Of a stretch of DNA of 64,000 nucleotides, positions 1-12,801 are shown piece after piece. The stretch's first letter is position 1. Each line of letters begins with the position of its first letter. Below the pieces are notes generated by a model. The model saw nothing but the letters and a program-made list of their open reading frames with translations, had not been told where the DNA came from and did no database searches. Source of the stretch: Polymyxa betae (taxonomy: Eukaryota > Endomyxa > Phytomyxea > Plasmodiophorida > Plasmodiophoridae); assembly GCA_003693705.1 (NCBI GenBank), contig RBZT01000312.1, forward strand, positions 208,095 to 272,094. Reading direction: 5' to 3'. Both the position numbers and the translations under genes were made by a program.

Positions 1-1
1 A

Positions 2-1531
2 TTCGCACATAGTGTTATCCAGCTGTTAACAATTGAGAGCGCTAAAGTCCAACAGCAAGGTCTCATATCTCTCCATAAGTTTCAGTCATACGTTAATTCT
101 ATGTTTTCTTATAGCATCTCGACTATTGGTCTATTTAGCTATAACCCGACCGGAGCTGCTTCTAACCCAGCCCATCATCTCGCAGCTCTGTCGCCTGATC
201 AATCATGACATGAACAAGAACCTGGAGACGGTCCCGGTGAACGACCGCGTCCAGCGTCTGATCTCTGCTTCCGATGGCAACTCGCACATGTCGTCGACAT
301 CTACCGGAAGTCGAGCAGCACGAACGATTTGTATGATGTCGCCATTGACAGTGAGTAATGGCGAATATATGATAGAATGTGGTGTCCTATCAGGATTAAC
401 ATTGATGTATTGCAATATACAATCATATGAGTCTCAACAGATCGCGAACCAGACTCTGAGGATGGTTTTATCTGCTGTGCCACATTCAGCTGGCATACTA
501 GAGAGATATATGGGCCCTGAAATCTATTCGGCTTTCGTCAACAAATTGCAGGGAGCAGCACTGCATCGAATTTTTACCGAGGATGCTATTCAACAAGTTC
601 GGCGGGCGATCGGTGTGAAAGAATCCGATGTGGGCAATTCTCATCGATCGAAAGAATCGATAGAGATGCATGAAGTTTTGCAAGGAAAGGTTGTTGATGA
701 TGGCAGTGAATTGCCCCCTGGAACGACAGAAGTAAATTGTGAGGCATTGTTGTAGTTCCGGCAATAAAGTGATTGCGATAGGAGAAGGAGGATGAAGATA
801 AGACCCAGCCAGTGACAGATCATGCTAACGAAGAGGTTTTAACTGGAAATAATGCATTGAACAAGTGGGTTTTCTCAACGCCATTTCGTTGATTTAGATA
901 TAAAAAATCTATCTCAGATTGGCGGTCAAACTCGTCATCGATCGTGGTGTGGCTGAAGCAGAGAAGCGTGCCAACCAGGCATATAAATTGAACGACAGCA
1001 GTCCAGCTAACAAGAATATGTACCAAACGATTGAAAGACGATCTATGGAACCCACCGAAACTTTAGAATTGGTCATATCCTTGAAATTGATGTTATCAAA
1101 TTCATTGATCTGATCGATTTCAGATAGTAGCGATTAAAGAGCAGCAACACGCTGGGAAGGGATCGACAGGATCAGGGCCATCAAGTAGGCGTATTTCTGT
1201 TGAAAGCGACTCAGCAACTCGTTTGCTGACAAGGAAGCTAATTCCTGTCGGGAGCGGTGCCCGAAGCATCTCCCAGGCAGTTTTGACTAATCTAATCTCG
1301 TCACGAAGGTCCCTTCTGCCTGGTCTAAACGATCAATGCTTACGCGATTACAGAGGATCGCTTCCACGTTCTACCAGCGCTTTGAAACACCAGGCGGGAA
1401 ACACAGGCCTATTTGTGCCAATGGCGATACCGAATCTGCATGAAGGAACGGTGCTGATGACGCAGTACACATCGCATAACCTCTATGACCAAGAGATCAA
1501 CATTGACACACAATCGACAGAAAAGTATTGA
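2..1531 (+). CDS. 3' part of an unidentified multi-exon gene
   Basis: Partial at the 5' edge. Exons that join in frame are 2-59, 115-350, 441-731, 782-864, 918-1071 and 1124-1531, with GT-AG introns of 50-90 nt. The encoded stretch of roughly 400 residues starts helical (leucine-rich helices, possibly ARM-like), then becomes acidic, and ends in a Ser/Arg-rich basic tail. I recognise no family. The splice phases agree at every junction, so the gene is very probably real. The donor at 1072 (GTCATA) is the weakest junction. Confidence 0.55.
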
Positions 1532-2220
1532 ATCCATTGTGATCTTGTAATGCAGATACTGAATGACTGCAGGTTGCTCCACGATTACAACGATCTACTG
1601 AAGACTATTCGATTGCTTCATGAGCAATGACGTAACCGGACATCATGAATTTCATTAGGTGGTAATCGATATTAGGCTGATTAGAGTCTGGTTGTCTGCC
1701 CCAGACTGGTCGATGGAATTGTTCATCAGGATATCCCTGCGAATACACCACTGGAACCCGATGATAAACCAAGATCAAAAACATATCACCAGCGATCAAT
1801 CGAAAACAAATTGCCATTTTACGTTGACATTATTGGTGGATCGTGCAAAACGTTTCGCAATTTATAATCAATCGATAAAGTCATAAATCATAAAACGTAT
1901 ATATTATTATCGAATACGATAGGCTGAATATGCATATGAATCCATTACGAATCTCAAGTGTCGAGCTTGCAACACACATCTGCTGTTTCAACACGAACTT
2001 CTGTTTTATATTGGTGCCTGTGAAAATTCGTCCTTTTGGTAGGGACGATTTCAAGCCCCGTCATTCTCCATGGATTTTTAATAACAGTTGAGTAATTACC
2101 AACGGCATGTCATTTAACTGGCTTTCAGAAACTATGTCGAAAGCTCTAGCATTCTACATTTCAATTATAAGAGCAAAATACCGAGATGATCGTGTGAATA
2201 TCATTTAATAAACAAATCTA
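1532..2220. other. Intergenic stretch between convergent genes
   Basis: Tail-to-tail spacer between the first gene (+) and CFAP57 (-). Short open frames are present on both strands, but none has neighbouring splice sites in phase or a recognisable product. An ATTAAA variant polyadenylation signal lies just downstream of the CFAP57 stop on the minus strand. I see nothing else. Confidence 0.5.
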
Positions 2221-5200
2221 CTATACTGAATTCAAGCCAACCTCTTTCAATCGCGCTTGAAGCTCTGAGATACGAACCTGATTTCTACTAATGATTTGTC
2301 TTGGATTTTCGATAGGCGTTTGTGATGATTGCCCTGGTTGCACAGGTACCGCTTGAATCCCTTGCCGTTTTATATTCAGCTCCTTTCTAAGAGTGTTAAT
2401 CTCCTTGATCAACTCGCTGTTTTGCTCCATGACGCGATGCGTTTCACGACTTCGCCGTTTGCTGTCGTTTTCAACGCTGCGCTTTAACCGATCGATTTCT
2501 CGACGCAGATACGTAGATTGCTTATTATACTCGGCTTCTATATCTGGCTCCCGATCAACCATAGTCGCATTGGCTTGCACATATGTTGCAACGAGCTGTG
2601 TGACGCCTTCCAGCATAGCGGCATCTTCCAAATGCACTACATGATCCAGATCGAACATCTGCCTTTCAGATTGAGCGCGAAGATGCTGTCCTTGATGCCT
2701 GGCTTCATTTATGCTAGACTGGATTTCGTTTGTCTGCTTTTTGAGATCTTCAACCGCTTGCTTTAATGTCCCGTTATCAGAATGCAACAGTTCCAGCTCT
2801 TCATCCATTTTCTCTTCTTGCTCTTGCATTTCTGAAATTTTGCATTCATGTGGTTCGATTTCTCGTTTGAGCTCTTTAATTTGATAATCTAATACAAACT
2901 TGTATTTCTCCATCTCTTGATTCTTTTTCTTCAGCTCGTAGATAGTGCGCTCCTTATCACCAATGGTAGCGTCAAGAGTGCTGATTTCAGATTTGTTTCG
3001 GTCAATTTCTTGACGCAGCAATGTAATTTGCCCACGAACGGATTCTTCCTTTTCCGACATCATTTTCAGTTCTTCCTTCTGATCCTCAATATCATTAGAA
3101 AGACTACTGAACCGTTTCTTCATTATTCCATTCTCGCCCTTTAATCGCAATGTAGTCTCACGTTCAGCAGCGAGTTGCTGATCGAACTTCTCCTTCAGCT
3201 CCTGAATTTCAACATCAGTGTCTTGCTCCAACTGGCGTTTGGTCTCGTTAAATTCGCGAAGAATCGCTTCTTTCTCTTCCAGTAATCGTTCCACACGGTC
3301 CTTTTCTCGATGAAGCATCTCTTCTAATTCTACCTGCCTCTCATCCAATGCATCTTGATGCCTCTCATCTGCAATATGCATCTGACGATCCCATTCTTCT
3401 TCCTCTTTCTTCATCTCCAACTCCAATTCGTGGTAAGCTTCCACTTCTTTCATGATCTGTTCTTGGTGCTCTTGCTTTGCCAAAGCCAGTGTTGCCGCTT
3501 GCATTTCTTCCAACTTCTTCACTGCTTCTTCGTAATCCATTTCCATGTCCTGTTTTTCATCCTTCAACCTATCATAAATCTTCTTCTGTTCCTCGAGTGC
3601 CACCTGACACGATTCTTTCACTTCTTTTAGTTTCTCGTTATGGCTCATTTCTTGCAAACGCAGCTGATACTCATTGTGTAGCGTCAGCTCGTCGACCTTG
3701 TTTTTCATATCGTTTGTTAGTGTGGCTCTTTCCTCTAAATCAGACCTAGTAACTAACACTTCCTCGCTCCACGGTATCTGAGAAGCAGCGGACGACGAGC
3801 TACGCCCTTCTTGTTCTCTGACATCAAACACAGCAAGACAGCCATCTGCACCGGCAGAAAAAAGCATAGTATCATCACGAGAAAGCCGTAATCGATTAAC
3901 GGCGGCTGAATGGCATTGATAATCCTGGCAGTGGCCTACCAAATGAGTTGGTCCTTAGAGACAAAATATGAGTGCAGCATTTACCTGTTAATGGGAACTT
4001 GAATGAACGGACTTGACCTTGCTCAGTTCCAGCAAACAACATTCTCTCAACCGGGTGCGAAAGTATAATCTGGGTAAGAACGGTGCCAGCATCAACTTCC
4101 TTTTGGACCGAAGAATCCGAGATTTCCTGATGTGGCTTTAGGAAACCTTTGAAAGATAATCACTGAATCTACCTTGAGAACACGATCATTTCCGACGGCA
4201 TAGATTTTGCCATCATGGCTACAAACGGCTTGATAATACTTGCAGCCCTTCTGGACGTACTCCCGCTCACGCTGCCCAGACTTTGCTGAGAACTCATAGA
4301 CAGCACCATCAGAGCCACTTGTTATAACGGTCTGATCATCATGGGTCCACTGAATGGATGATACTCTGGGAGGCCACGTCTTATGAAGGCACTGTCAGAT
4401 GCAACGTAAACGCTTACCTCTGATTATGACCTCGCAATGTGCTGATTAGATCGCATGTATAAGTTGAATACACCACTATCATGCTGCCATGGACGGCTGC
4501 GAACATATGCCCGCCAGACGAAAACTGGACTTCGCGACAGTTTTTCACGTTGATTTCTTTGCAAGGGCGGATATCGTCCATCAATAGATTCATCAGGCGA
4601 AGTTTATCAGTGAAACCGATAACGAGCTGGAATCCCGTTGGATGAATAGCAACAGAAAGACATTGTTCGGTGAAATTTTTGACACACTCCATTGTTCGAT
4701 CTAGGTAGTTCCAGACGCGAATGGTGCAATCGGCACCACAGGTGACGACGAGCGGTTTTCGGATGCAAACATCCATGCCTAGAATAGGACCCGAATGGAA
4801 CGACTCCAACAAAGATTCAAATTTGATTTCATCCGGCTTTAGAATGTCGGTGTTGGCGAGTGATAGGAAATATGCTCGTGATGCCGATGTGGTAACTGCA
4901 AGCAGCTGTTCGGACGGATTCAATGCGATATTCTGGACATCAGCAGTCGTAGATTGCCGGACATGGAGTCGCTTACACGATGCTAATAGAGCCCCGTGCT
5001 CATTGTCAGATGAGACAAGGTCGAACAGAAACACGAGGCCATGCCGAGACCCGCACACCAAGCCATGATTGAATCCTGATAAACACAAGGCGCTGGCCTG
5101 TGATGTCGAATTTACTGAGCCCTCACCGACGTGGTAATGCTGGTGACTGACAGTTCCTGGTTCGACTCCGACCGTGTTCAGATTGATTGCTTGGACGAAC

Positions 5201-5983
5201 GTTGATCCCAGCGGACTGCAAACGAACACGATGCCCGCTTGTGTACCCAGTACGAGACTATCTTTAAGCCAAGCATGCGATATGAAGTCGTGTTGGCTGA
5301 TGTCTTTGAAGTCGCTGGCGATCGGTTCGAATTGCATCGATGATGATAATCGATACAGAGAAATACGGCCATGCCCGATCACGACAACTAGAGTTGGGTC
5401 ATATGTTGAGAAGCTACATTGATGCATTGCAGGAGAAGACGTCTGCATTGAATTAGGGGTCGCCAGTGAGCTGATGTCGTCCACGCCGGCTCCAGATGCT
5501 GATCTCACTGAGTGCAAGGGGCGTATCTTTTCCCACATCCAGTTCGTCAAGAGATAATCGGGAGCAGCACCCAGTGTTAATAACAGTTTGCCATCCGGCG
5601 AGAACGACATCCAAAGATACTGCATAATTTGACCTGACATTATTACCTAAACTTGATTTGTTTGAAATCTGAGGCCGATAGATCTATACCAAACAAACCT
5701 TCCTCTTCCGTAAGGTTTGCACGTCAAAGATTGTGATTATGGCACGATCAGAAGCTTCGGCAATGGCAACGAATCTTCTGTTAGGCGACAGAGCTAAAGT
5801 GGTGATACGGGACCCTTCGCTCCCAAAGATAAATCTTTGAGTTTTTTTCTCAACATTATAGATTACTACTGAGTGGCCAGCAGGATAGAGAACGACATTC
5901 TCGTCTACGAAATGCAGATGAGAGAGGACCTCAGGGCTAAGACCCAGCGTATGCACATGGCTTAAGACAGGAGCTGACGCCAT
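2221..5983 (-). CDS. CFAP57: Cilia- and flagella-associated protein 57 (WDR65)
   Basis: Exons (minus): 5699-5983, 4418-5646, 4173-4365, 3985-4126, 2221-3935. These join to a 1187-residue protein with all phases closing. The N-terminal half is a WD40 propeller array (for example a SFSPDGKLLLTLG blade and a SGSDGAVYEF blade). The C-terminal half is one long coiled coil. Conserved CFAP57 positions are visible, including EEVLVTRSDLEE at the propeller/coil boundary, NEYQLRLQEM, and ENGIMKKRFSSL in the coil. CFAP57 sits in the axoneme near inner dynein arms and the regulatory complex and is needed for normal beating. Introns are 46-52 nt. The start is the first ATG, matching the family N-terminus. 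It implies a motile flagellum in this organism. Confidence 0.95.
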
Positions 5984-6139
5984 TTCGGCCAGATCAGATC
6001 TGGCTCATGTACCCTGAAGATCATGACGTGCAGCATTACTTCCAGCAATCTTTAGGAAAGAGCGTCCATCATAATCCGGTCGTTCTTATATCTGAGAATG
6101 CTGCATTCAACGCGATTTGCAGCACCCATCAAATTAAAC

Positions 6140-8466
6140 CTACCCATTTACGAGCATTTTATTTGCTGAGTCGATTTGCAATTGAGCGAGTAAGTTTTGG
6201 ATTCGATGTTGAAGGGCGACAATTTGTTCCTTTTCCAATGGCACGTAACCCGGGATACTATCTCCTTGCCTATGTCGTTTCTCTTTCTCCAAAAGAACTT
6301 CCAGCAAACCAATTTCTTCTTTATCGCCAATCACGGCATCGGGGAGTAATGGTCGAGGCGCTGGTAACTTCTTCCGATCTGGCATAGATAAAGCTTCAGG
6401 CAAGGCATCACTCTCAGCACGGTGAATTTTTCGAATCCATGCTCGAACACAGGAGTTTGTCAACATTCTTCTTCGCACTTCAATTGCTGCCAAATTCCGC
6501 TCAGTCTTACGCCTGCAATGCTTGATGTACAGGATCCAAGCCCGAAACGCTTTTGATTGCAACGATATACTCCAGTGTTGCAGAGCAAATATCTGTAAAC
6601 GTCGCCATGATAATGCTCGATGCCATCGAATGAGAATATTAAAACATTTTCTATGCCGCCATAATCTTGTTACAACTCGAAAAGTTTTTCGCTTCTTCAC
6701 GAATCCAAGCCAATGAAGGAAAGATTCTCGATAGGTTATAATTTTTGAAAGGCTCCGGCGCCTCTGCAGCCGTAACCAAGCAATCAGCAATGTCCTTCTT
6801 CGAAAATTGTTTGCAGCTCTTAAATCATGCGCTAGCCTTAGCCAAAACGACAATAGTCGCTGCCTGTAGTGTAGCTGAGCAACCTGGGTTTTCTGTTTGC
6901 AATTATGAAGATGAACGAACAGAGCTGTGAATGCATTTTTCCGCAACTTGTTGCGATCAAAAGAAATGGCTTTAAACAGTGATCGGTATTTTTTCAAAAC
7001 CGAAATGACTAAATTCCTCTGGGATAGTGAACGAATGATGAAAGTAATTCGTCGCGTACGATCTACAAACGATTTCCACTCTTGAAAGAATGGCAAAAGC
7101 AATCTTCGACGCCAGCAAGCTGTAATTGATGCATTCACACGCCAACAGCGGAAAAAATGACGTTTTTTAACGTCAAACCATGCGAAGTTGCAACGCCACT
7201 CATACAGGTAATTAGACAGAATTCGACGATCATCGAACGCCCTGGCCTTCAGAATGACATTAAACTAAACCGATTGAAAACTGTTCATAGGTTACCTTCG
7301 ATAACGAATAGTCCCATCGCCACGCGATATATACTTTTTGCTGCAATCGCAATTAGCAAGTCAGGTAACATTTTTGACAGCCGGTGATGTACTTTGAGCG
7401 CAGAACGGTAATGTTGAGTTGAAGACATCTCAGCTATCCTTCTTGCAGATCGTACGCGATAAAGACGAACCCATTTGCGAAGAAATGATCTCAACGGATA
7501 GGAAGATTGAATACTCTAACAGCGCTTTCAGCCAGACCAATCATGGAAAAGCAGAAAATACCTGAATCCTCTTGAACCGTAACCAAGGATAGAATACTTT
7601 CTTCCAGACTACACAGTTATCAAACCGGATAGCTGTCGAGATCAACTTGTTCCGCCGCTTCTGGATTTCTAGAAAACGAGACTCCCAGGCGATCCAATAT
7701 CCCAACAGGAACATTTTCCTAGAGGTTTTTAACGCCGATCGCCATCGCTTTAGAATCCTTCGCTAAATATGATGTCAATTTGCTTACGTTAGAAAGTCAG
7801 TATAAATTTACAGTCAGGAAGCTTTGGCGATACTTCTGTACAGATGATTTGGAAAGACGAGTTTGATAAAGCCAATGTTTAACAGCTGGTCGTAAATGCA
7901 GCTTGGCTTCCAACCGGGATCTCCATCTGCCAAATGCAATCTGGCGGCGATACTTAAAAATGCACACTCTAACAGAGGGCTTTGATCCTCGGCGAGCAGA
8001 TCGCCCTATCACAGGATTAATCGCATGACGATGCCTTTTCCTTTCACCCACGAGCTAGATACGATCTCCAAGCCGTCCAGGCTCGTATTAGAGAACGCCG
8101 ATAATAATCGCGTCGCTGCTGGGCGGCCGAAATCCATCGCTTCCAATAAGTCACTAAAAGGGCCATACAATGCCACGATCCAGCTTGCTTATAGGTCCGA
8201 TGCTTAAGCACATATCGACGCCATATAGAAATGGCATGCAAACGTTTTTGTTGATTCGCTTGCCTAGCCTGCACCCATCTCCGGTTCACGATTCTTAGAA
8301 GCCGGTGCTGGCATGAAGCCGTCTGGAACGTCTCGAGAAATTGCAGTTTCTTCGCCTTCGAGGTGACATCCCGCCATTTCCGTATAGCATAGCACTCAGC
8401 AAATGAATGCTGTCTAACGGCCATACTAATGAGGCGATATGGCCAAGTATCGTAAACGTGTCTCAT
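6140..8466 (-). CDS. Sfi1-like Trp/Arg-rich helical repeat protein
   Basis: Exons (minus): 8052-8466, 7812-8005, 7562-7762, 7393-7515, 7296-7340, 6140-7246, giving 694 residues with every phase closed. The protein is a run of irregular repeats of about 25-35 residues, rich in Trp, Arg and Leu, with the signature x-W-x-x-(K/R) seen repeatedly (WKRWISAAQQRR, AWTAWRSYLAR, WRRYVLKHR, WRWDYSLSK). This is the pattern of Sfi1, whose long single helix binds many centrin molecules at spindle pole bodies and basal bodies. The last 70 residues lose the pattern and form an acidic, Leu-rich tail. It lies head-to-head with the monooxygenase gene (73 bp apart). Upstream of its ATG there is no other obvious start. 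Another IQ or HAT-like repeat protein is possible, but centrin binding is the simplest reading. Confidence 0.7.
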
Positions 8467-8539
8467 CCTGGCTTTGGCAGAGCCAAGCGGCCCCAGGCGC
8501 AGCCAGCCATCAGTCCATTATTCACTTGTTTGCGGCAAG
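8467..8539. promoter_or_regulatory. Shared divergent promoter of the Sfi1-like and monooxygenase genes
   Basis: Only 73 bp separate the two predicted start codons, which face away from each other. Any promoter for both genes must lie here or inside coding sequence. The stretch is GC-richer than its surroundings and I see no TATA box. Confidence 0.4.
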
Positions 8540-10191
8540 ATGGTCGTGACCATTGTAGGCGCTGGTCTGACCGGCTCCATGCTGGCCATCTTATTGGCAG
8601 AATATGGAGAGAAAATCGTCATCATGGAAAAGAGAAACCAGGAGCCAGAAGATGAATTTATCGACTGCAGAGAAACGGCGCATCTTGTCAATCCGAACAA
8701 AAGGTGGGCCTGGCGACAGCTGCTTTGACGCTATGTTAAAATCGGATAAGGTCGATCAATTTAGCACTATCGTTCAGAGGAATCGCCGCTCTGAAGAAGG
8801 CTGGTCTTTTTGAGAAAGTTCGGCCGCTACTAGTTACGATGGAAGGACGCTGTGTGCATCCCCTTAATAGTCCCGTCAATGTCCAACCATACGGTCACGA
8901 AGGACAAGTATTGCTAATCAGATCGAACAGAACTTTTCATATAATATGTTTTAGGCTATTTATTCTGTTGCCAGATCAGACATGAACTCGTTTTTATTGG
9001 AACATATGAAATCTCTTATGAATGTATCGATTCGCTTCGGATGTATTTCTGAACGAGTATCTTCTGATGGGGAAGTTATTTTCGTCGATAATGGCCATCG
9101 GCAAGCAATGCCTTCAGATTTGATTATCGGCGCTGATGGAGCATTCTCTTCTGTTCGGGATTCGCTATTAAAATGCTCGCGAATCAACGTCGAACATCAA
9201 TCGCTTTCTGTTGGGTATAAAGAATTCATTCTGCCGGCCACGTCTTCTGGATCGTATGCTCTCCCATATCCAAATGCACTGCATGTCTGGCCTCGGCATT
9301 TACTTGGTATGCTGGTGGCGTTGCCCAATTTCGACGGGTCGTTTACATGTACATTGTTTATCCCCTGGGATGGACCAAGAGGACTAGATGCTTTGGATAA
9401 AGCTAGTGATGAGCAAGTATTTCACTATTTTCAGGAGCTATTCCCTGACATCTGCGATCTCGTCCCAGATTTAATCGACCAGTTTCGATGTAGCCCCTCA
9501 AGCCCATTATTGACGGTGAAAACCAATCCTTGGAATTGGGTACTGCTATTGCGAAACCAATTTGGTGGGCTTACGATAAGTAGGGGAAAGTTGTACTTCT
9601 TGGTGACGCTGCTCATGCTGTGGTCCCTTTCTATGGGCAAGGGATGAATGCTGGATTTGAAGATGCATTACTGTTTCAAGAAATTTGGGATGTAAGGGCA
9701 TCAGCTCAATGCTGTCTCTGTACTGATCAGTTCCAGGAGCAAAGAGGGGATATTTCCAGAATATTAACCGAATTCAATAAGCGTAGGCAACCTGGAGGAA
9801 TTGCATTGGCTGATTTATCTTTGAGGAATTTCCACGAGGTAATTCCATCCATCTAAAAATTCAAGGGTTGTTTAGTAGTGATTTAGATGAGTTGCCTAAC
9901 CGTCCACAGAACATTTCGCTGGAAGAAGCGTCTTGAAAGTGTCAGTTTTTCGTTAACTATTGCAAAACAATTCTAAATTGCACTGTTTAGGCCCTCTCTC
10001 ACTACTTTCCAAATCTCTGGATCCCGTTGTATACGATGGTTAGCTTTACACGCATGCCTTACGAAAAAGCTACACGCCGAGCGAGACTTCAAAATAAGAT
10101 CTTGTACTCAGTGCTGGGATCATGTTCACTTCTTCTGTCAGTATCGGTTGGTGCATTAATACTTCGATACAGGAGAATGCGTTTCGAATAA
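8540..10191 (+). CDS. KMO: Kynurenine 3-monooxygenase
   Basis: Exons 8540-8703, 8751-8907, 8955-9539, 9584-9691, 9731-9838, 9887-9940 and 9991-10191 give 458 residues. The enzyme hydroxylates L-kynurenine to 3-hydroxykynurenine with FAD and NADPH in tryptophan degradation. Visible evidence: the FAD fold starts at VGAGLTG (residues 5-11). The family-specific RSINLALS motif is created across the first intron. [10 protein letters not shown] and [20 protein letters not shown] are the second and third FAD motifs, and the substrate-side [17 protein letters not shown] follows. A hydrophobic helix before a basic C-terminus matches the outer-mitochondrial-membrane anchor of eukaryotic KMO. Length equals the family norm. 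Introns are 39-50 nt. The start was chosen because VVTIVGAG follows directly. Confidence 0.96.
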
Positions 10192-10284
10192 TAGTCTAGA
10201 TATGCTTATTCTATTATTAACAAGCTTGTTAAAAAGTGTACTTGATTCTATCCAAAAATAAAAATATCTGTTCTAGCTAACAAT

Positions 10285-12801
10285 ATGGATAACAGTTTGC
10301 GGGCACGGTTGGATGAACTAGTCGGCCAACCTGTAGATGTGGCGTATTCTCTCGCTGTTCAGAAGATCAACAAGTATGGGAAGCTTCAGCGTCGAATCAT
10401 CGTTTTGGGGAATTATAGCATTTTTACATTAAAACTATCTGGGAATGGATCCAGAAAGAAAGTCTCTATCCAACGGCAAGACCATCTCTATCATTTGCTT
10501 GAAGTCAAAGTCACAGATCAAGAGGTGCGGTTGGAATACATGACGTTCTGAATCCGACAGGCTGATTCTCTGGTTCAGATCGCAATGTTCTTTCCTGATT
10601 TCCAGTTACGAGTAGTCGCTGAACTTGGGACTGCGCTGGAGCTCATAAGGAATTTATATAAAGAATATTGCAAGCTAACAAACTCCTGTACTGATGGATC
10701 TGTTGCCAAATTTTCAGGTAATTTGAGAAGTAAACGTTCAACACCATTGCCAATGTCCTATCCAGGGAAATTCTCAACCGACTATATCTCGTCAGCAACA
10801 CTATTGAAAAGTATTCAGATCCGTATGTCAACCAACAACATTTGTAATTGCCAAACTTTGACAATACGGCAGATATGTCGGATTCGGCGGCGTTCTCTTA
10901 CAGGTTTAATGGGGCATGTAAATTATTCGATGCCAAGCCTACCTACGAGGCTAGAATGAACCTATTAGCTGCTTATACAGCCGCTGCCAATGCCGATCGT
11001 GACTCAGAGCGCGTCCTGTATATGACCCCCGAACGATACCCGAATCTGGATTTACCCATAATCCAGGCGCTATTCAAAGCACTCTTCTACGGAATGCCAT
11101 TTGTTAAAGTCGGTCGCGTCATCATTTCATGATCAGCGCCGCTCAGCAACCTCAATCAGGTGCTCATACATAATATCGCTCTGAAAGATGCCGGTACGAT
11201 CACAGCATTAGAAGCCATCGCTCGATTCCCAATCGCTCGCATTCTCGAGATGCGCAAGGTGGGCGCCACGATCGCCAGCGTCCCTGCCCTGCGAAGGTTC
11301 ATACCGGCCCAGCGCTCCCCTGTTCGCTCATCTTGTTGACTGTAGTGCTCTAATGCGACCCAGCGGATTCGACTCGTTCGACATCTCAGGAAATGAGTTG
11401 GAAGGTAACGGACGTTACCACGATGTGGAGGCGCTGAACACGTTCTGGTGACAGATGACGGGATGCTGGTGATCGCAGATGTTCTTACTGCCTGGACGAC
11501 GCCATTGGAGTTGCTGTCGGTGGCCCGACTGCGTTCGATGCAGCTGGGCACGGGTCGGTTCGCTGCCGCCATCTTAGACAACATCGCTCTACGTCGATCG
11601 CTGAAATCGCTCGGTATCGATTGACTTTTAGATGATCGTCAATAATCTCAACTTCATGATAGATTTATCGGGAAATGTACTCGGTACGGCTGCCGGTGAT
11701 AACTTGCAGAAGTATTTGGAGTCGCCAGACTGTGCTCTGCAACGCATCATCCTCTGCAACTGCCAGATTGGTGGTGAAGCCTCGGTCTTGGTGGCAGCGG
11801 CTCGTTGCCCGACCATGGTGGAGATGAACGTGGCCAGAAATCCCTTCTCGGACGCCGCTAGTCTCAACCTCTGCGATGCGATCGCATCCAGCTCCAGCCT
11901 GCGTCATATCGACATCTCATTCCTGAAGCTGGCACCGCGAGTCATCGAAGCCATCGTGGCGGCGACGTTTCGATCCGATAACAAAGAAAATATGACCATA
12001 ATCTTGAACGGCAACGATCTCGGCGAGGAGGTCGGAGCCAAAATCGCCTCGATTTTGAGCGGCTGTGACAGCATCCGCGAACTGCACCTGGACAATTGCG
12101 AACTGGGCCAGTACAGCGTCATGCTGGTCCTGAAATGTCTGACCGGCAGAAAGATCGTCAAGCTGACTGTCGCCGGGAATATCGTTGATGGCGAGCAGCG
12201 TTCAAAGACGGAGGTGGACACGATGGCAGAGACGTTGGGGGCGTTCATCTGCGAGACGAAGACGATTGAGGAGCTGTCCATCGCTGATAACGGGACGGCG
12301 CGGGCCGCCATCAACGTCCTGCCCATGGTGGAGATGATGAAGCAGGGTCATGGCAAAATGCTCAAGACGCTGGACGTCCAGGGCAACGCTTTAGGAGATG
12401 AAGGTATCGCCGCCCTTGCCGAACATCTGGCCCAGAACAACACGCTGCATTCTCTGTTTCTTGATCACAACAATATCAAGGTATTCGTCGAATTATTTGC
12501 AAAGCATTTTCGTGTTGAAGTTGATATCGTTAGCTGCGAGGATTCGAAGCGTTAGCGCGCGCCCTCGAGACGAATGTCTCGATTGTCAATATGCCGTTCC
12601 CCTCTCGAGACTACAAGTGCGCCCTGCACATGATCGGGACGAATCAGGTGAGAGTTTTGATCCATTATTAGGACAAGAAACCAGTTAACGAGAGCATGTT
12701 AGGATGACCTAAAGAATATCCCGAACTTGATCGAATCGAAAATCGTTCGGAATCGAAATATTCTGGCGCCTGGTCATCAGAATCATAAAACGCCATGGTA
12801 G
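10285..12801 (+). CDS. CARMIL-type capping protein regulator (PH + LRR), short form
   Basis: Exons that close in phase: 10285-10524, 10579-10717, 10766 to about 10810 (next junction uncertain), about 10873-11108, 11160-11296, 11346-11404, 11455-11613, 11663-12480, 12534-12647, 12703-12801. The first 80 residues fit the CARMIL PH-like domain. A linker segment (AAFSYRFNGACKLF) matches the conserved CARMIL linker, followed by long leucine-rich repeats (SLDLSGNVLG, LHLDNCELG, LKTLDVQGNALGDEGI). The C-cap (LETNVSIVNMPFPSRDYKCA) is typical of the family. CARMILs bind heterodimeric capping protein and promote actin assembly at membranes. The frame stops at 12799-12801, soon after the LRR C-cap, so the dimerisation helices, the capping-protein interaction motif and the proline-rich tail are not seen here. 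Confidence 0.8.

Noticed and set aside
2393-3749. Plus-strand Phe/Leu/His-rich frames opposite CFAP57
   Set aside because: They are antisense readings of the Glu/Lys-rich coiled coil.
5150-5180. A tRNA B-box-like string (ggttcgactcc)
   Set aside because: It lies inside the CFAP57 coding exon and no cloverleaf arms surround it. No tRNA or rRNA gene was found in the window.
11297-11312. A 16 nt intron in the CARMIL-type gene
   Set aside because: Using the later acceptor at 11345 gives a 49 nt intron with correct phase and a better LRR reading.
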